NCBI GenBank assembly: GCA_037126765.1
Contig: JBBCBC010000021.1
Location: 23,763,434-23,827,433, forward strand
Origin: Stenogyne calaminthoides
Lineage: Eukaryota; Streptophyta; Magnoliopsida; Lamiales; Lamiaceae
Length of the DNA stretch: 64,000 bases
Reading direction: 5' to 3'
The position numbers were made by a program, and so were the translations under genes. How positions within the stretch are numbered: the stretch's first letter is position 1; every line of letters starts with the position of its first letter. The notes under the pieces are model-generated. The model saw only the letters and a list, made by a program, of their open reading frames with translations, did not search any database and was not told where the DNA came from. Below, one piece after another: positions 47,049 through 59,013 of the stretch.

Positions 47049-48745
47049 TGTTGGGGTTATACTGAAAAGTATGCTTTTACTTTGTATAACCAAACTGAGT
47101 TTTCTTATTTCTTTACTGAAATAAACTATTAATCACTGTTGCATTAAATATGAATGAATGTTATATATATTTATTGCAAACCCGTTCAACAAGTCAGTAC
47201 GTATTACGTTGTAGTTAATTTGGTGATACCAGATCACTGAAGATCAAATTAACAGCACCTCGTAATTAAGTACAAATTCACAACACAGATGAAAATGAAC
47301 AAACCATCATGAAAGGTTGAAGTGTAAGATCCAGATTGGCTTGTCTTGACCAAGGGATTACACTAGCGCATTTAGGTGCGCTGAATAAGGACCAACAGGA
47401 GGACAAATTCTTCGGTACTGAATATACAAGAATTAGACCTCAGTGGTGTGTTGTTTCTTAATATCCGTCCCGTAAATAGGATCGTGTGAAATTAATAACT
47501 ATTGCTTTGACTTATGATGGGAAGAGAGTCGATGTGATTCGATACATTATATCTTGGGCAATATTATTAATTACATGACAATTGCTGACATTTAATACGG
47601 AGAATCACGTGCAAGTGCGTCTTGCTTGATTTGTCCCCTTGGTGGGCTCAGAACCTTTATCATACCAAATCTTGCAAGTGGAAATTTATTTCCGGTATGG
47701 ATAATAATGTTGAGCTGTCTTTACTCCAAGGACAAAGATATTAATTAATATAAAGCTTGTTCAGTGACTTAATTAATTAATGAACTAATATAATCTTAAA
47801 CGCAGGAAATAATAACCGGGAGCCATATTATAGTGAAATCGTAATATGGGTTAAGATGGATAGTTCAATATTAATTTTATAGTGGAATAAATTAATATTA
47901 ATGGACTTGAATAATATTTGGCCCAATATTATAGTTTCATAGTCCATTGAAGGTCAAATCTTAATTTTCCTAAAGGCCCTCAAATAGCCAAAAAATAAAG
48001 TCCAATTAATGAAAGAGGGAAGAAAATATTCTTGCCTAATATTTCTTGATACTTTCGAAAATATGTAGGGAAAAAGGAAGAAAAGATTGTCTTGATTTTC
48101 TTGTAGATATTTTATGGAAAGAGATAATCATTGTAGGAATACATAATTATCCCATAAATTCAAGAAGTCAAATCTTGATTCTTTATGCCTTGTTATTTTC
48201 GAAAATTTAGGAATAAAAAAGGGGAAGAGATTTTTATGGAAAATTTAAATAAGGAGAAAAGAATATATGAGATATATTCAAGATTTCTTGGAGACCAAGA
48301 AAAGATTTTCTTCCCTATTTTCGTAGCACTAAAAATCGCCCCCCCATTCCTATATATAGGGGATGAATTTTTCATTCCCAAGTGCAATTTCATGTGTAAA
48401 TATTAGAAATTCACAAAGGTGGTAGCATAATATTTTTTGTTTTCTCTCTTGTTAAAATCGTTCGTGCGAATCCTCCCACTGGATTACGTTCGTGGACTTT
48501 GGGACATATTTGGGAAGACACTTTGGGTTGATCCATCGTCTCAAGGGTTGTCTCTACAAGAGGTATGTAATCTCGTAACTCCTAGTTCCGCATGTTTAGG
48601 ATTTACGTGAATTACGTGTACGCATGTTGTTTAATTATTATGTTGAATTCATTTAGGATTAATTCATGTTAGTAATTAATTATTTAATTTGAATATATAT
48701 TTAAAATCATCTCGAATAGATCCGGGTACCGATAATTTCCCAACA
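47049..48745 (+). repeat. A5 5' LTR
   Basis: 1697 bp, TGTTGGGGTTATAC to AATTTCCCAACA. TATA-like TATATATAGG at 48351. Confidence 0.94.
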
Positions 48746-48747
48746 AT

Positions 48748-48760
48748 TGGTATCAGAGCT
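48748..48760 (+). other. A5 primer-binding site (initiator tRNA-Met)
   Basis: TGGTATCAGAGCT two bases after the 5' LTR. Confidence 0.94.
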
Positions 48761-50229
48761 CTGGTTTCGAGCTCTGACTTTTAAATTGTTATTTAAATTA
48801 TTGTTGGACATTAAATTGAAATTGGATAGTAGAATTGCTAGATCTGTTTTGCAGGTATTCAATTTTCATGGTATTTAATGTGTTTTATTTTCATGCGTAT
48901 GAATGAATGTTTTTTTTTAATTCGACTCGTTCGGATTTGTTTTTCTCGTGATAAAATCCACGAGTAGATTAGACTATTTGATTTGTTCAATGTAATAGAC
49001 TAGTCGAAATTTAAGGTGTATTTATTTTTCGTTAAATAAATTGTAACCTGATCGAAGACGAAGATGGAGGCGAGGAATTAAAATGGATCCAGAACCGTAC
49101 GTTGGCGATGTGTGCCGCGTAAAACGTGCCAAGGGAGGCACGCAGCAGACGGGCGCATGATGATCTCGCCGAAAGCGGCGAAGCTCGACGGCGTCAGCGT
49201 CAGGGTCTACAAGACAGGCCTTAGCGCTTAGTCCGCTTCGCGGATGGCGGAAGCAAAAGGCGACGCGTTCGCTCGGCGGCTTTTAAAGCGGACATTAAAG
49301 AAATCGATAAGGCGAGATCTTTGCCTCAATTTATCGTATTTACCGATATCTGGCGAAGCTTAGTGCGATCTTGTTGTGCCCTAAGCGACCTGCTAGTCGC
49401 GATAAAGCGGCGGCCGGCGGATCTTGGCGTGCATCATTTGCGGAAGTAGAAAACTTGGCGTGGCGCTTCGAGATGAATTTTTTTTCGAGACGAACGAGTG
49501 GGAGAAATTCAAGACGACATTTCTTCAAGATCAAGTCAAAGAAAATCAAACCATGACAGTTGGATAATTTGTGCCCAATGTGTTTATTTTCTGTTTTGAT
49601 TGATTTATTGTTGCCGTATTTTCTTGTGCTTTATTTAATTTGTTTAAATGTGTTTGCATGAGAATTGCCCAACGAAAAATCTCAAACTTAAAAATTACTA
49701 AGTATGTTTTGATAATTAATTTGGTTATGAATCAAATTAATTTTGACCTCCATGATTTATTTATTTGTGAAATCTTTTGGAGAAATTCCCCTACGGGATG
49801 GTCAAAAGATAGCTTTCACATGAATAAATTCCCAAAAGGATGATTGTGAATTATTATCAGTGGCGACGATGACTCTCCCACGAGGTTCGATCAAAATGAA
49901 GTAGTAATTCTGTATTTGATCATGGTTATTACTTAGGTATAAAATTGATATTCATATACTTCTCCGAAGTCCCTGTCAATTTTATATTGGTCAAGTGGGA
50001 GCCGACTATTAATTTTCTTTAAAATTAAAGGTTTGTAACTGTTTGCTTGAATGTGATTTAAATGATGACCCTCCCACGAGGCTCATTTAAATCTATTTTG
50101 AGATGTTGGTTGATGCATGTTCATATTTTTTTTGAGATTTTAATATGAATCATGTAATCGAATTATGTGATTTAATTTTGTGTTGATCCGGATATTGATA
50201 CAAAATGTTTGTTTATTTTCAGTATCATC
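48761..50229 (+). other. A5 5' untranslated leader with a GC-rich island
   Basis: About 1.47 kb. A CpG-rich island at about 49060-49480 shares its edges with the A2 island (CGTGCCAAGGGAGGCACG; GAGTGGGAGAAATTCAAGAC) but differs inside. AT-rich sequence from 49560 to gag matches A1 and A2. No conserved open frame. Confidence 0.7.
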
Positions 50230-51527
50230 ATGTCGCAACGTTTTAATCCACTGAAATATATGCCCAAAGAAAACCAACTCACTGGTGAAAACTATGTCAG
50301 TTGGAAACGTAATATGTCTTTTGTCCTCACTGCACAAAAACATCATTGGGTTCTTGGCGGACCAAAACCTGAAAAATCATTGAAGGGTCATCAAGTTCGG
50401 AAAGATGTTTGTACAAAATCTGGGAGCAAGCAAATGAATCAATGAAACCGATAATCTTGACTTCAATGTCTGATGATTTAAGACTCATTCATGAGGGAAT
50501 TGATTTAGCTGCGGAGATTGTTCAAAGTATTGAGGAAATGTTTTCCTCTGAGAGCTGTATGATCAAGGAGTTTCATCAAAATGGAGTTGAAAAGCTAAAA
50601 ATGATTGAGGGAACGCACTTAAGGGATCACATTCTCAAAATTAGACGCCATTTTGAAAAACTTGCTTACCTAGGTACACGGTACTGTGATGAGGCTCAAA
50701 TCGAATTCTTGTTCCTAACTCTTCCAAGATGCTTTAATGAGTTCTATTGTAATTTTGTGATGAATGATCACATGTTTATCATGGACACCCTACAAGAGAT
50801 CTTGGAGACGGTAGAGAAACACTTGGGACAAGAAGACGAAGCTTTGGTGACTAAGAAACTGCTCTCAAGATCTAGACCAATGGAAGGTAAGATTGAGAAG
50901 GAGATGAATAGTCCGATCCAAAGCAAGGCCACCAACAAAAAGGGTAAGAAAGCCAGTTGGTTGAAGGTCCAGAAGATACCAAAAGGAAAATGTTTTAACT
51001 GCGGTGAAAAGGGACATTGGAAGTCGGCCTGTTCCAAACCCAAAAGGAATGGAAAGAAAGGTAATTCACACTCACTAGTTGTTGAAACTTGTTTGGTGGA
51101 GTATGCTACCCACTCGTGGGTATTGGATACGGGATCCACTGATCATGTATGTTTCACATTGCAGGATTTCAAGCAGACCCGACGACTTAGTGAGAGTGAG
51201 ATCCTCATCACGCTAGGCGATGCTACGAGAGTGGCAGCTAAAGCAGTGGGAGAAGTGCACCTGTCTTTTGAAGACAAGACTTTAATTTTAAGAGATGTTC
51301 TATACGTTCCTATTTTTCGGAAAAACCTTATTTCTGTTTCTAAACTCTTTATTGATGGATATTATGTTCGCTTTAATAAACATGTTACTGTTTTTCATAA
51401 CGATGTGATTATCTGTCGAGGAACTTACGGAACAATCTCTATATTATTAACTGTGCACATCACTCACAAAATACATCCTATAACACATCTGTTATTTCAT
51501 GTAAAAGAAAGCGTTCTGCTGACGTGA
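50230..51527 (+). pseudogene. A5 gag and aspartic protease
   Basis: ATG at 50230 (MSQRFNPLKYMPKENQLTGE, ENYVSWKRNMSFVLTAQKHH). Near 50405 a frameshift moves the reading to the frame open until 51527 (372 codons). That frame holds the gag core, a CCHC zinc knuckle CFNCGEKGHWKSAC, a lysine-rich linker, and the protease with active site VLDTGSTDHVCF followed by LILRDVLYVPIFRKNLISVS. Gag coats the RNA and the knuckle binds it; the protease processes the precursor. The knuckle and protease motifs are intact here, unlike in A2. Confidence 0.88.
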
Positions 51528-52560
51528 AAGGGACACTTCTTTGGCACCTAAGAATAGGTCATATTAATCCGAAAAGGATTCAAAGGTTGGTGCAAGATGG
51601 TTCTTTGGGGTCTCTCCAAATTGAACCATTTCCAACTTGCGAATCGTGCTTAGAAGGTAAAATGACCAAGAGGGCATTTGGAGCCAAGGGGCTTAGAGCT
51701 AAAGAAGTGTTAGAAATCGTTCACACCGACGTGTGTGGTCCAATGCAATTCAAAGCTAGAGGTGGCTACGAGTATTTCGTTACTTTTATCGATGATTACT
51801 CACGCTACGGATATATTTTCCTAAAGAAGCATAAATCTGAGACCTTTGGTAAATTCAAAGAATTTAATGCTCAAGCAGAGAATCATAAGGAAAAGACTAT
51901 CAAGTTTCTACGATCTGATCGTGGGGGCGAATACCTCAGCGATGATTTTTTGAACTACCTATCGGAAGAAGGGATCGCATCCCAGTTGACTGCACCCGGT
52001 ACCCCTCAACAAAATGGGGTTGCAGGATGAAAAAATAGAACGCTTTTAGAAATAGTAAGGTCAGTGATGAGTTATGCGGATTTACCAAAATCGTTCTGGG
52101 GTTACGCATTAGAAACAACGGCTTACATTCTGAACCTAGTGCCATCCAAATCAGTACCTAAAACCCCGAGAGAATTGTGGACGGGGCGCAAGCCCAGTTA
52201 CAGACACATCAGGATCTGGGAGTGTCCGACATACGTGCTAGACAAGGAAGCTGATAAATTGGATGCACATTCGGAATTAAGGATGTTCATAGGGTACCCC
52301 GAAGGAACTAAAGGATGCATGTTCTATGGTCCCGAAGATCAAAAGGTGGTAATCAATACTCACTTTAGATTTTTGGAAGAAGACTATATGAACAGTAGAA
52401 AGCCTAGAAGTGAGATTACCTTAGAAGAACTTAGGGGGCCAACTCCATTGCCAACTGTACAAAATGATATACCAATCATCACGCCTACACAACCGGAACC
52501 TCGTCGTAGTTGGAGGGTTATCAAACAACCCGAGAGATTCTTGGGGATCAGAGAGTCTTC
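51524..52560 (+). pseudogene. A5 GAG-pre-integrase and integrase
   Basis: Starts MKGTLLWHLRIGHINPKRI, the HHCC zinc domain whose cysteines follow in CESCLEGKM. The core has VHTDVCGPM, FIDDYSRYGYIF and FLRSDRGGEY (catalytic Asp residues), then APGTPQQNGVAG with a TGA at 52028. The reading resumes with KNRTLLEIVRS, SYADLPKSFWGYALETTAY and the C-terminal GYPEGTKGCMFYGPEDQ. The usual E-R pair after NGV is replaced by G-stop, so the catalytic Glu is lost. Upstream overlap with the protease frame is a few bases. Confidence 0.9.
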
Positions 52561-53488
52561 GGACTTGATCTCCGCAGAAGAATCAGATCCATGGTCCTAC
52601 AACGAGGCGATCCAAGACAAAGATGCTCAATCTTGGCAAACAGCAATGGAAGCCGAGATGGGTTCAATGGATCACAACAAGGTGTGGGAGCTAGTCGAAC
52701 CACTTAATGGGGTAAAACCCATCGGATGCAAGTGGGTATACAAGAGAAAAAGGGGACCGGACGGAAAGGTTGATACCTTTAAAGCAAGACCAATGGCGAA
52801 AGGGTACACTCAGAAAGAAGGGATCAATTATGAGGAAACCTTTTCGCCTGTAGCCATGCTCAAGTCCATCCGCATTCTCTTGTCGATTGCTGCGCACCTA
52901 GATTTTGAGATCTGACAAATGGACGTCAAGACAGCTTTCCTCAATGGAAATCTTGACGAAGAAATCTATATGCAACAACCCGAAGGCTTCATTGAAAAAG
53001 GCCAAGAGCATCTGGTTTGCAAGCTTAGGAAGTCCATTTATGGGCTGAAGCAAGCATCCCGCGCTTGGAATCAGTGTTTTGATCAAGTTATAAAATCCTA
53101 TGGTTTCGATCAAAACAACTTTGAAAGTTGTGTTTATAAAAAGCGTGACGGAACTGCATTGGTATTTTTGGTACAATACGTGGACGATATTCTGCTCATC
53201 GGAAACGATGTAAAGGTGTTATCAGACGTAAGGGCATGGCTGTCAAAACAGTTCGATATGAAGGATTTAGGGGAAGCCAGTCACATCCTAGGGATCAAGA
53301 TCACGTGAGATCGCAGGAAAAGAATGATCGGGCTTTCGCAAGCCTCATACACAGATACTGTTTTGAAGCGCTTCAACATGCAAGATTCTAAGAAAGGTTT
53401 TGTGCCCTACAGACACGGAATTCATCTATCCAAAGAGATGTGTCCCAAGACACAGAAAGAGATAGATGACATGATGGGCATCCCTTAT
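52561..53488 (+). pseudogene. A5 reverse transcriptase
   Basis: WELVEPLNGVKPIGCKWVYK, NYEETFSPVAMLKSIRILLS, then TGA at 52915 in place of the Trp codon of the I-W-Q block, then MDVKTAFLNGNLDEEIYM with the first catalytic Asp. IYGLKQASRAW and QYVDDILLIGNDV (YVDD intact) follow, then KDLGEASHILGIKIT and a TGA at 53306 in place of an Arg codon. The sequence passes to QASYTDTVLKRF and stops at C2 (53489). Domain order and length match plant copia RT. Without the stops and C2 it would be nearly complete. Confidence 0.9.
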
Positions 53489-55049
53489 TGTTGGGATATT
53501 TTAGTTTTGATGAATTATGCCAAAACATTATCAACCTGTATTATTGAAGCTGATTTACAGATAACAGGTTGAGGGGGAACGAGAGAACAAATTGAGGGGG
53601 AACTCACGGAATCGGGCGTGATCGATCAAGATCGACGAGGTCAGCAGCGAGAATGATCGAGATCAGATGAGTTAGATGAGTTCCGAGTTAACTGATGAGC
53701 TGTGCAAAATCAGAAGAGAAGAAAAGCTAAGCCAGCTGATCAGAAGAATCAGAAGGTCAAATGATTAGATGGCCGGAAACGGTAACCGACCGGCGAAGAT
53801 CGGAAGAAAAGGTTCGCAGATCGGAAGAGGGCGGATGGGGAGATCGACGAGATCGGACGTGATCGAGATCGATATGAAGATGAAAGCAGATGATCAAGAT
53901 CGACGTGATTGAGATCGGATGTGCTAAACCGATATGCTAAACCTAATGAACCGATTCGATGCTATCCCGAGTTGTTGATCTCGAAGATATGTTGATCGAT
54001 CGGTCGAAATTTGATCGGATCGAGCAAAGAAAAAATCGGATAGCTTTGAAAGTTAAAAGTAACTCAAGGTCGGGATGTCTCAGATTGAACCCGAACTCGG
54101 TCGGCTGAGTGTCGATTATGCTCGATCGAATAAGGTCATTGAAGAAAAGTCAATCAAGGCTCGGACGGACTGAAGGCTCGGATAGATCTGAAGGATCGGA
54201 TGAAGAATCGAAGACTCAATTATGTCTCTCGATGACACTAAGGCTCGGAGATCTGAATGGTTCCAAGGCGAGGAATCGAGGAATATAGCCGTTGAATCGG
54301 TGGCGTGGACCAATGAGAGGAAGACAACCGACTGGAAAAGTGCGCAGAACTTACAGAGAGAATAGTATGGATTTGAATGTGATTCTCTCCAAGCGGTAAC
54401 ATTCAAATCCACACTATAAATACAAGTTCTTCCTTCATTATCGGTGTGGAAGTGAAAAGCGGAAATGAGAAGATAGCAACGATGCTCTGAGCCAAAAGAG
54501 AGTTAAGCTTTCCCCTTTAGAAACACAAGTCTATAGATATTCAAATATATTCAAAGAGTGTTCTAGAACCCAACCTAAGCAACCCACGATGTATCTTAAG
54601 CTTAGAGAGATTTTCCCAACCTTAGCATTGAGGCTAAATCATTTAGAAGGAAAATCTCACCATAGTTGGAGACAACACCAAATCCAAACCCCATGGTGAA
54701 GTGAGGTAGTTGTTAGGCAATCCCGTAGAGGGTGATAAGTCCCGTTGGAGTGTGAACTCGTTAAACATCTGTAGGCAATCCCATGGAGGGTGATAAGTCC
54801 CGTTGAAGGAATTTCCCTAGAGAGGGAGAGTGGATGTAGGACTGGTTGTCCAAACCACTATATATTGCTGTGTTGTTTACTGCTTTATGTTTACTTGTCA
54901 TATGCATCTGGTTATAAGCAAAACACAACACATGTGCTTAAAAAACGCAAAAATTGGAAACACTCTGCCCTCACCCCTGTTTTATATGCATCGCTTTTAA
55001 AACATTTTGCTTCCGCACGCGCAAAATGGGTTTCCCATCGGGACCATCA
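53489..55049 (+). mobile_element. C2: solo LTR of family C
   Basis: 1561 bp, TGTTGGGATATTTTAG to GGGACCATCA, flanked by CTTAT (53484-53488 and 55050-55054). Reverse of the C1 LTRs. It breaks A5 just after the RT/RNase H connection. A purine-rich tract at 53600-54010 has about twenty GATC sites. Confidence 0.94.
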
Positions 55050-55054
55050 CTTAT

Positions 55055-55687
55055 GCTTCGGTTGTGGGAAACCTCACGTATGCAATGCTGTGTACGAGAC
55101 CGGATATCTGCTTTGCCGTAGGAATGGTGGCAAGATATCAAAGTAACCCTGAGAAAGAGCATTGGACTACAGTAAAGAACATTCTGAAGTGTCTGAAAAG
55201 GACACGGGACAGAATGTTGGTTTACAAGTCAGACAGTCTAATCCCCATCGGTTACACGGACTCGGATTTCCAATCAGACGTGGACTCCATAAAGTCTACC
55301 TCGGGTAGTGTGTTTTGCATGGGGGGAGGAGCCATGACATGGAGAAGCGTAAAGCAGAAATGCATCCCTGATTCTACCATGGAAGTCGAATACGTTGCTG
55401 CTTGTGAAGCAGCGAAGGAAGCGGTTTGGCTCAAGAACTTCCTAGTGGACTTGGACGTCGTCCCGGATTTTCCCAGCACGATCACGGTTTACTGTGATAA
55501 TGCCAGCCGAGAGCCCACAAGGCCAGCAAACACATTGAAAGAAAATACCATCTCATACTGTGATAACGCCGGAGCAGTTGCATCGGAAGACAACCTAACA
55601 GATCCATTCACAAAGGGTCTGCCTCAGGGTACATTCGAGAGACATGTGGAAGAAATGGGTGTCAAGGACGTTGCCAATCAGCTTTGA
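55055..55687 (+). pseudogene. A5 RNase H
   Basis: Resumes straight after C2 with NLTYAMLCTRPDICFAVGMV. Then come GYTDSDFQSDVDS (catalytic Asp), GGGAMTWRSVKQKCIPDSTM, EYVAACEAAKEAVWLKNFLV and ITVYCDNA, ending DPFTKGLPQGTFERHVEEMG and a stop at 55685-55687. A short internal duplication repeats YCDNA near 55490 and 55555. It would remove the RNA strand during reverse transcription. Frame open for 226 codons. Confidence 0.9.
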
Positions 55688-55787
55688 GTATAAGTGGGAG
55701 AAATATTACCAGGTTCGTGTAGGTGACATTAGATGTCACATAGAACACGAGATATGCTGTTGTATACTTAAAAGCAGACTTTGAGTA

Positions 55788-55799
55788 TAAGTGGGAGAT
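55788..55799 (+). other. A5 polypurine tract
   Basis: AAGTGGGAGAT directly before the 3' LTR (55800). The phrase GAGTATAAGTGGGAGA also occurs about 100 bp upstream (near 55687). Confidence 0.85.
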
Positions 55800-57506
55800 T
55801 GTTGGGGTTATACTGAAAAGTATGCTTTTACTTTATATAACAAAAATGAGTTTTCTTATTTATTTACTTAAATAAACTATTAATCACTGTTGCATTAAAT
55901 ATGAATGAATGTTATATATATTTATTGCAAACCCTTTCAACAAGTCAGTACGTATTACGTTGTAGTTAATTTGGTGATACCAGATCACTGAAGATCAAAT
56001 TAATAGCACCTCGTAATTAAGTACAAATTCACAACCCAGATGAAAATGAACAAACCATCATGAAAGGTTGAAGTGTAAGACCCAGATTGACTTGTTTTGA
56101 CCAAGGGATTACACTAGCGCATTTAGGTGCGCTGAATAAGGACCTACAGGAGGACAAATTCTTCGGTAGTGAATATACAAGAATTAGACCTCAGTGGTGT
56201 GTTGTTTCTTAATCTTCGTCCCTTAAATAGGATCGTGTGAAATTAATAACTATTGCTTTGACTTATGATGGGAAGAGAGTCAATGTGATTCGATACCTTA
56301 TATCTTTGGCAATATTATTAATTACATGACGATTGCTGACATTTAATACGGAGAATCGCGTGCAAGTACATCTTGCTTGATTTGTCCCCTTGGTGGACTC
56401 AGAACCTTTATCATACCAAATCTTGCAAGTGGAAATTTATTTCCGGTATGGATAATAATGTTGAGCTGTCTTTACTCCAAGGACAAAGATATTAATTAAT
56501 ATAAAGCTTGTTCAGTGGCTTAATTAATTAATGGACTAATATAATCTTAAACGCGGGAAATAATAACCGGGAGCCATATTATAGTGAAATCGTAATATGG
56601 GTTAAGATGGATAGTTCAATATTAATTTTATAGTGGAATAAATTAATATTAATGGACTTGAATAATATTTGGCCCAATATTATAGTTTCATAGTCCATTG
56701 AAGGTCAAATCTTAATTTTCCTAAAGGCCCCTCAAATAGCCCAAAAATAAAGTCCAACTAATGAAAGAGAGAAGAAAATATTCTTGCCTAATATTTCTTG
56801 ATATTTTTGAAAATATGTAGGGAAAAAGGAAGAAAAGATTGTCTTGATTTTCTTGTAGATATTTTATGGAAAGAGATAATCATTGTAGGAATACATAATT
56901 ATCTCATAAATTCAAGAAGTCAAATCTTGATTCTTTATGGCTTGTTATTTTCGAAAATTTAGGAATAAAAAAGGGGAAGAGATTTTTATGGAAAATTTAA
57001 ATAAGGAGAAAAGAATATATAAGATATATACAAAATTTCTTGGAGACCAAGAAAAAATTTTCTTCCCTATTTTCCTAGCACTAAAAACTGCCCACACCCC
57101 CCCATTCCTGTATATAGGGGATGAATTTTTCATTCCCAAGTGCAATTCCATGTGTTGAAAATATTAGAAATCCACAAAGGTGGTAGCATAATATTTTTTG
57201 TTTTTTCTCTTGTTAAAATTGTTCGTGTGAATCCTCCCACCGGATTACGTTCGTGGACTTTGAGACATATTTGGGAAGGCACTTTGGGTTGATCCATCGT
57301 CTCAAGGGTTGTGTCTACAAGAGGTATGTAATCTCGTAACTCCTAGTTCCGCATGTTTAGAATTTACGTGAATTACGTGTACGCATGTTGTTTAATTATT
57401 ATGTTGAATTGATTTAGGATTAATTCATGTTAGTAATTAATTATTTAATTTGAATATGTATTTAAAATCATCTCGAATAGATCCGGGCATCCATAATTTC
57501 CCAACA
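55800..57506 (+). repeat. A5 3' LTR
   Basis: 1707 bp, TGTTGGGGTTATAC to AATTTCCCAACA, colinear with the 5' LTR. TATA-like TATATAGGGG at 57111. Confidence 0.94.
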
Positions 57507-57511
57507 GGACT

Positions 57512-58697
57512 TGCACAGATTTGCCAGTGTTGAATCCTGAGATGAATTTTCTAGGAAAATTCTACCTCTAGATCTTATGGAAAAAATATGAAGATATACT
57601 CTTTGTGAATTCCTAAGAGATTGTATATATAGGGAGGCTTAGCTTATTTCCCAAGCTAGTCCAATTAGGGAAATAAAATCCGTAATCTTGAATTAAATTA
57701 ATTCTTTTTAATTTAATTCCCTAAATATAAATATCTACGGATTTTAAATGTCTTATATGAAAATCTCTACGATTTATTTCCATCTACATTAAATCCTACA
57801 ATTATATTCCAAATATAATTATTGGGAATTTTTATTTAATTAAATCCAATTTAATTAAATATTAAATATTAATAATAATTAATTCCAAATTAATCTATTA
57901 TTAATTACTTCTCCATAAATTAAATATTAAATCCAATTTAACATTTAATCAACCAACTATAATCCGTAAAAGGGAACTACTTGTTGTGTGACCCAAAGAC
58001 CCTTATATATCGAGCGATTAGTCAAACTAACGGTCTTAATTGAACCCTAGACAATAAATCAGACATTCTCAATATATGAGGTACGTTGCGAGAAAAGTGC
58101 AACTAGTTGTAACTGAAACATGGGCTATTACGATTTCCTCCTTTCATTCGCGAATACTCGATTAAGTCTTGAACATGATGAAGTGTCTATTCAAATAACT
58201 TAATCAATTATCTCTAATCACTAATTGATCATGTATGTCACACTTAGCCACAAAGTCTAAGTTTACGTACATTGGTAGATGACTTAGATCCAATTATGAT
58301 GAGAAGATGAGTATTCTCTCTTAATCCACATTGAGGAATGAATCCTATTCTTGGCTCAACTACCACACACATGTACTTCGTGATGAACCCAATCCAAGCC
58401 ATATCTACCCATAGACGGTTGCAAGCGTCGGTCATGGTCAAAGTTCATCACTCCACACATGTCGTGCGTATTGACCTCAAGTCAAAGGAGTATCGCATCG
58501 CTCCCACTAACCGAGACACCCGTAGACACATATAGTGGAAATACATCAAACGGTTTCTCGGATGGGTATACTAATACCCTCTAAGGTATTTGTGCATCCA
58601 TCATGAGATACCTAGTATCTCGTAGTAAGTGAGATCTTACTACACTCTCTAAGAGTATGATGCAGATCGCACACCAATCTCCATTGCATCATCAATA
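57512..58697 (-). repeat. B2 5' LTR, outer part, truncated at a chimeric junction
   Basis: Continues family B LTR sequence after the GGACT duplication (TGCACAGATTTGCCAGTG) up to TGCATCATCAATA at about 58697. There it changes within a few shared bases into family A LTR (GTGCAATCTCTTGG). The last roughly 290 bp of a B LTR are absent. Confidence 0.88.
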
Positions 58698-59013
58698 GTG
58701 CAATCTCTTGGTCAAGACAAGCCAATCTGAGCCTTACACTTCGACCTTTCACGATGGTTTGTTCATTTCCATCTGGGTCGTGAATTCTGTACTTTTAGTT
58801 ACAAGGGACTGTTAATTTAATCTTCTGTGATCTGGTATCACTAAATTAACTACAATGTAACACGTAATATTTATTGAACAGTTATGCAGTAAATATATGT
58901 AACATTCAATGATATTTAAAGCATCAGTGATAAATAGTTTATTTCAGCAAATAAGACAGAAGTTCAGTCTGGTTATACAAAGTAAAAACATACTTTCTAG
59001 TATAACCCCAACA
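58698..59013 (-). repeat. A4 5' LTR, outermost 316 bp
   Basis: Family A LTR start in reverse, ending TAGTATAACCCCAACA. It provides the second end of A4. Confidence 0.88.

Larger units (their letters stand above)
47049..57506 (+). mobile_element. A5: family A copia element (divergent subfamily), hosting C2
   Basis: 10458 bp including C2, flanked by GGACT (47044-47048 and 57507-57511). LTRs of 1697 and 1707 bp; in the first 240 bp I count about eight differences between them. Compared with A1-A4 the LTRs are shorter and clearly diverged (TGAGTTTTCTTATT near the start), but gene order and proteins are very similar, so it is a subfamily. It is the best preserved copy here: three in-frame TGA codons, a gag frameshift and the C2 insertion are the main defects. 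Confidence 0.95.
39291..58697 (-). mobile_element. B2: family B copia element, 5' LTR truncated, hosting A5
   Basis: Starts TGTTGGAATTTATAGGCAC at 39291 after CTATA. The 3' LTR ends at 40939 and is followed by the reversed purine tract ATCTCCCACTTGG. Pol, gag and leader follow in reverse order, then the primer-binding site (46860-46871) and the 5' LTR, which A5 interrupts at 47048. The 5' LTR resumes at 57512 but stops at about 58697, some 290 bp short, where it joins A4's LTR. No second CTATA is found, consistent with a deletion of B2's end together with most of A4. Confidence 0.9.
37234..59013 (-). mobile_element. A4: outer family A copia element, mostly deleted, hosting B2
   Basis: Left end TGTTGGGGAATGG (37234), right end TATAACCCCAACA (59013), flanked by GCAGA (37229-37233) and GTAGA (59014-59018), a target duplication with one C/T difference. 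The flanks share a context (GCAGCAAAATCACCAC left, GTAGAATCACCACC right), which supports one original site. What remains is the complete 3' LTR, about 240 bp of internal sequence (39048-39290) and 316 bp of the 5' LTR (58698-59013). B2 fills the rest. Confidence 0.85.
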
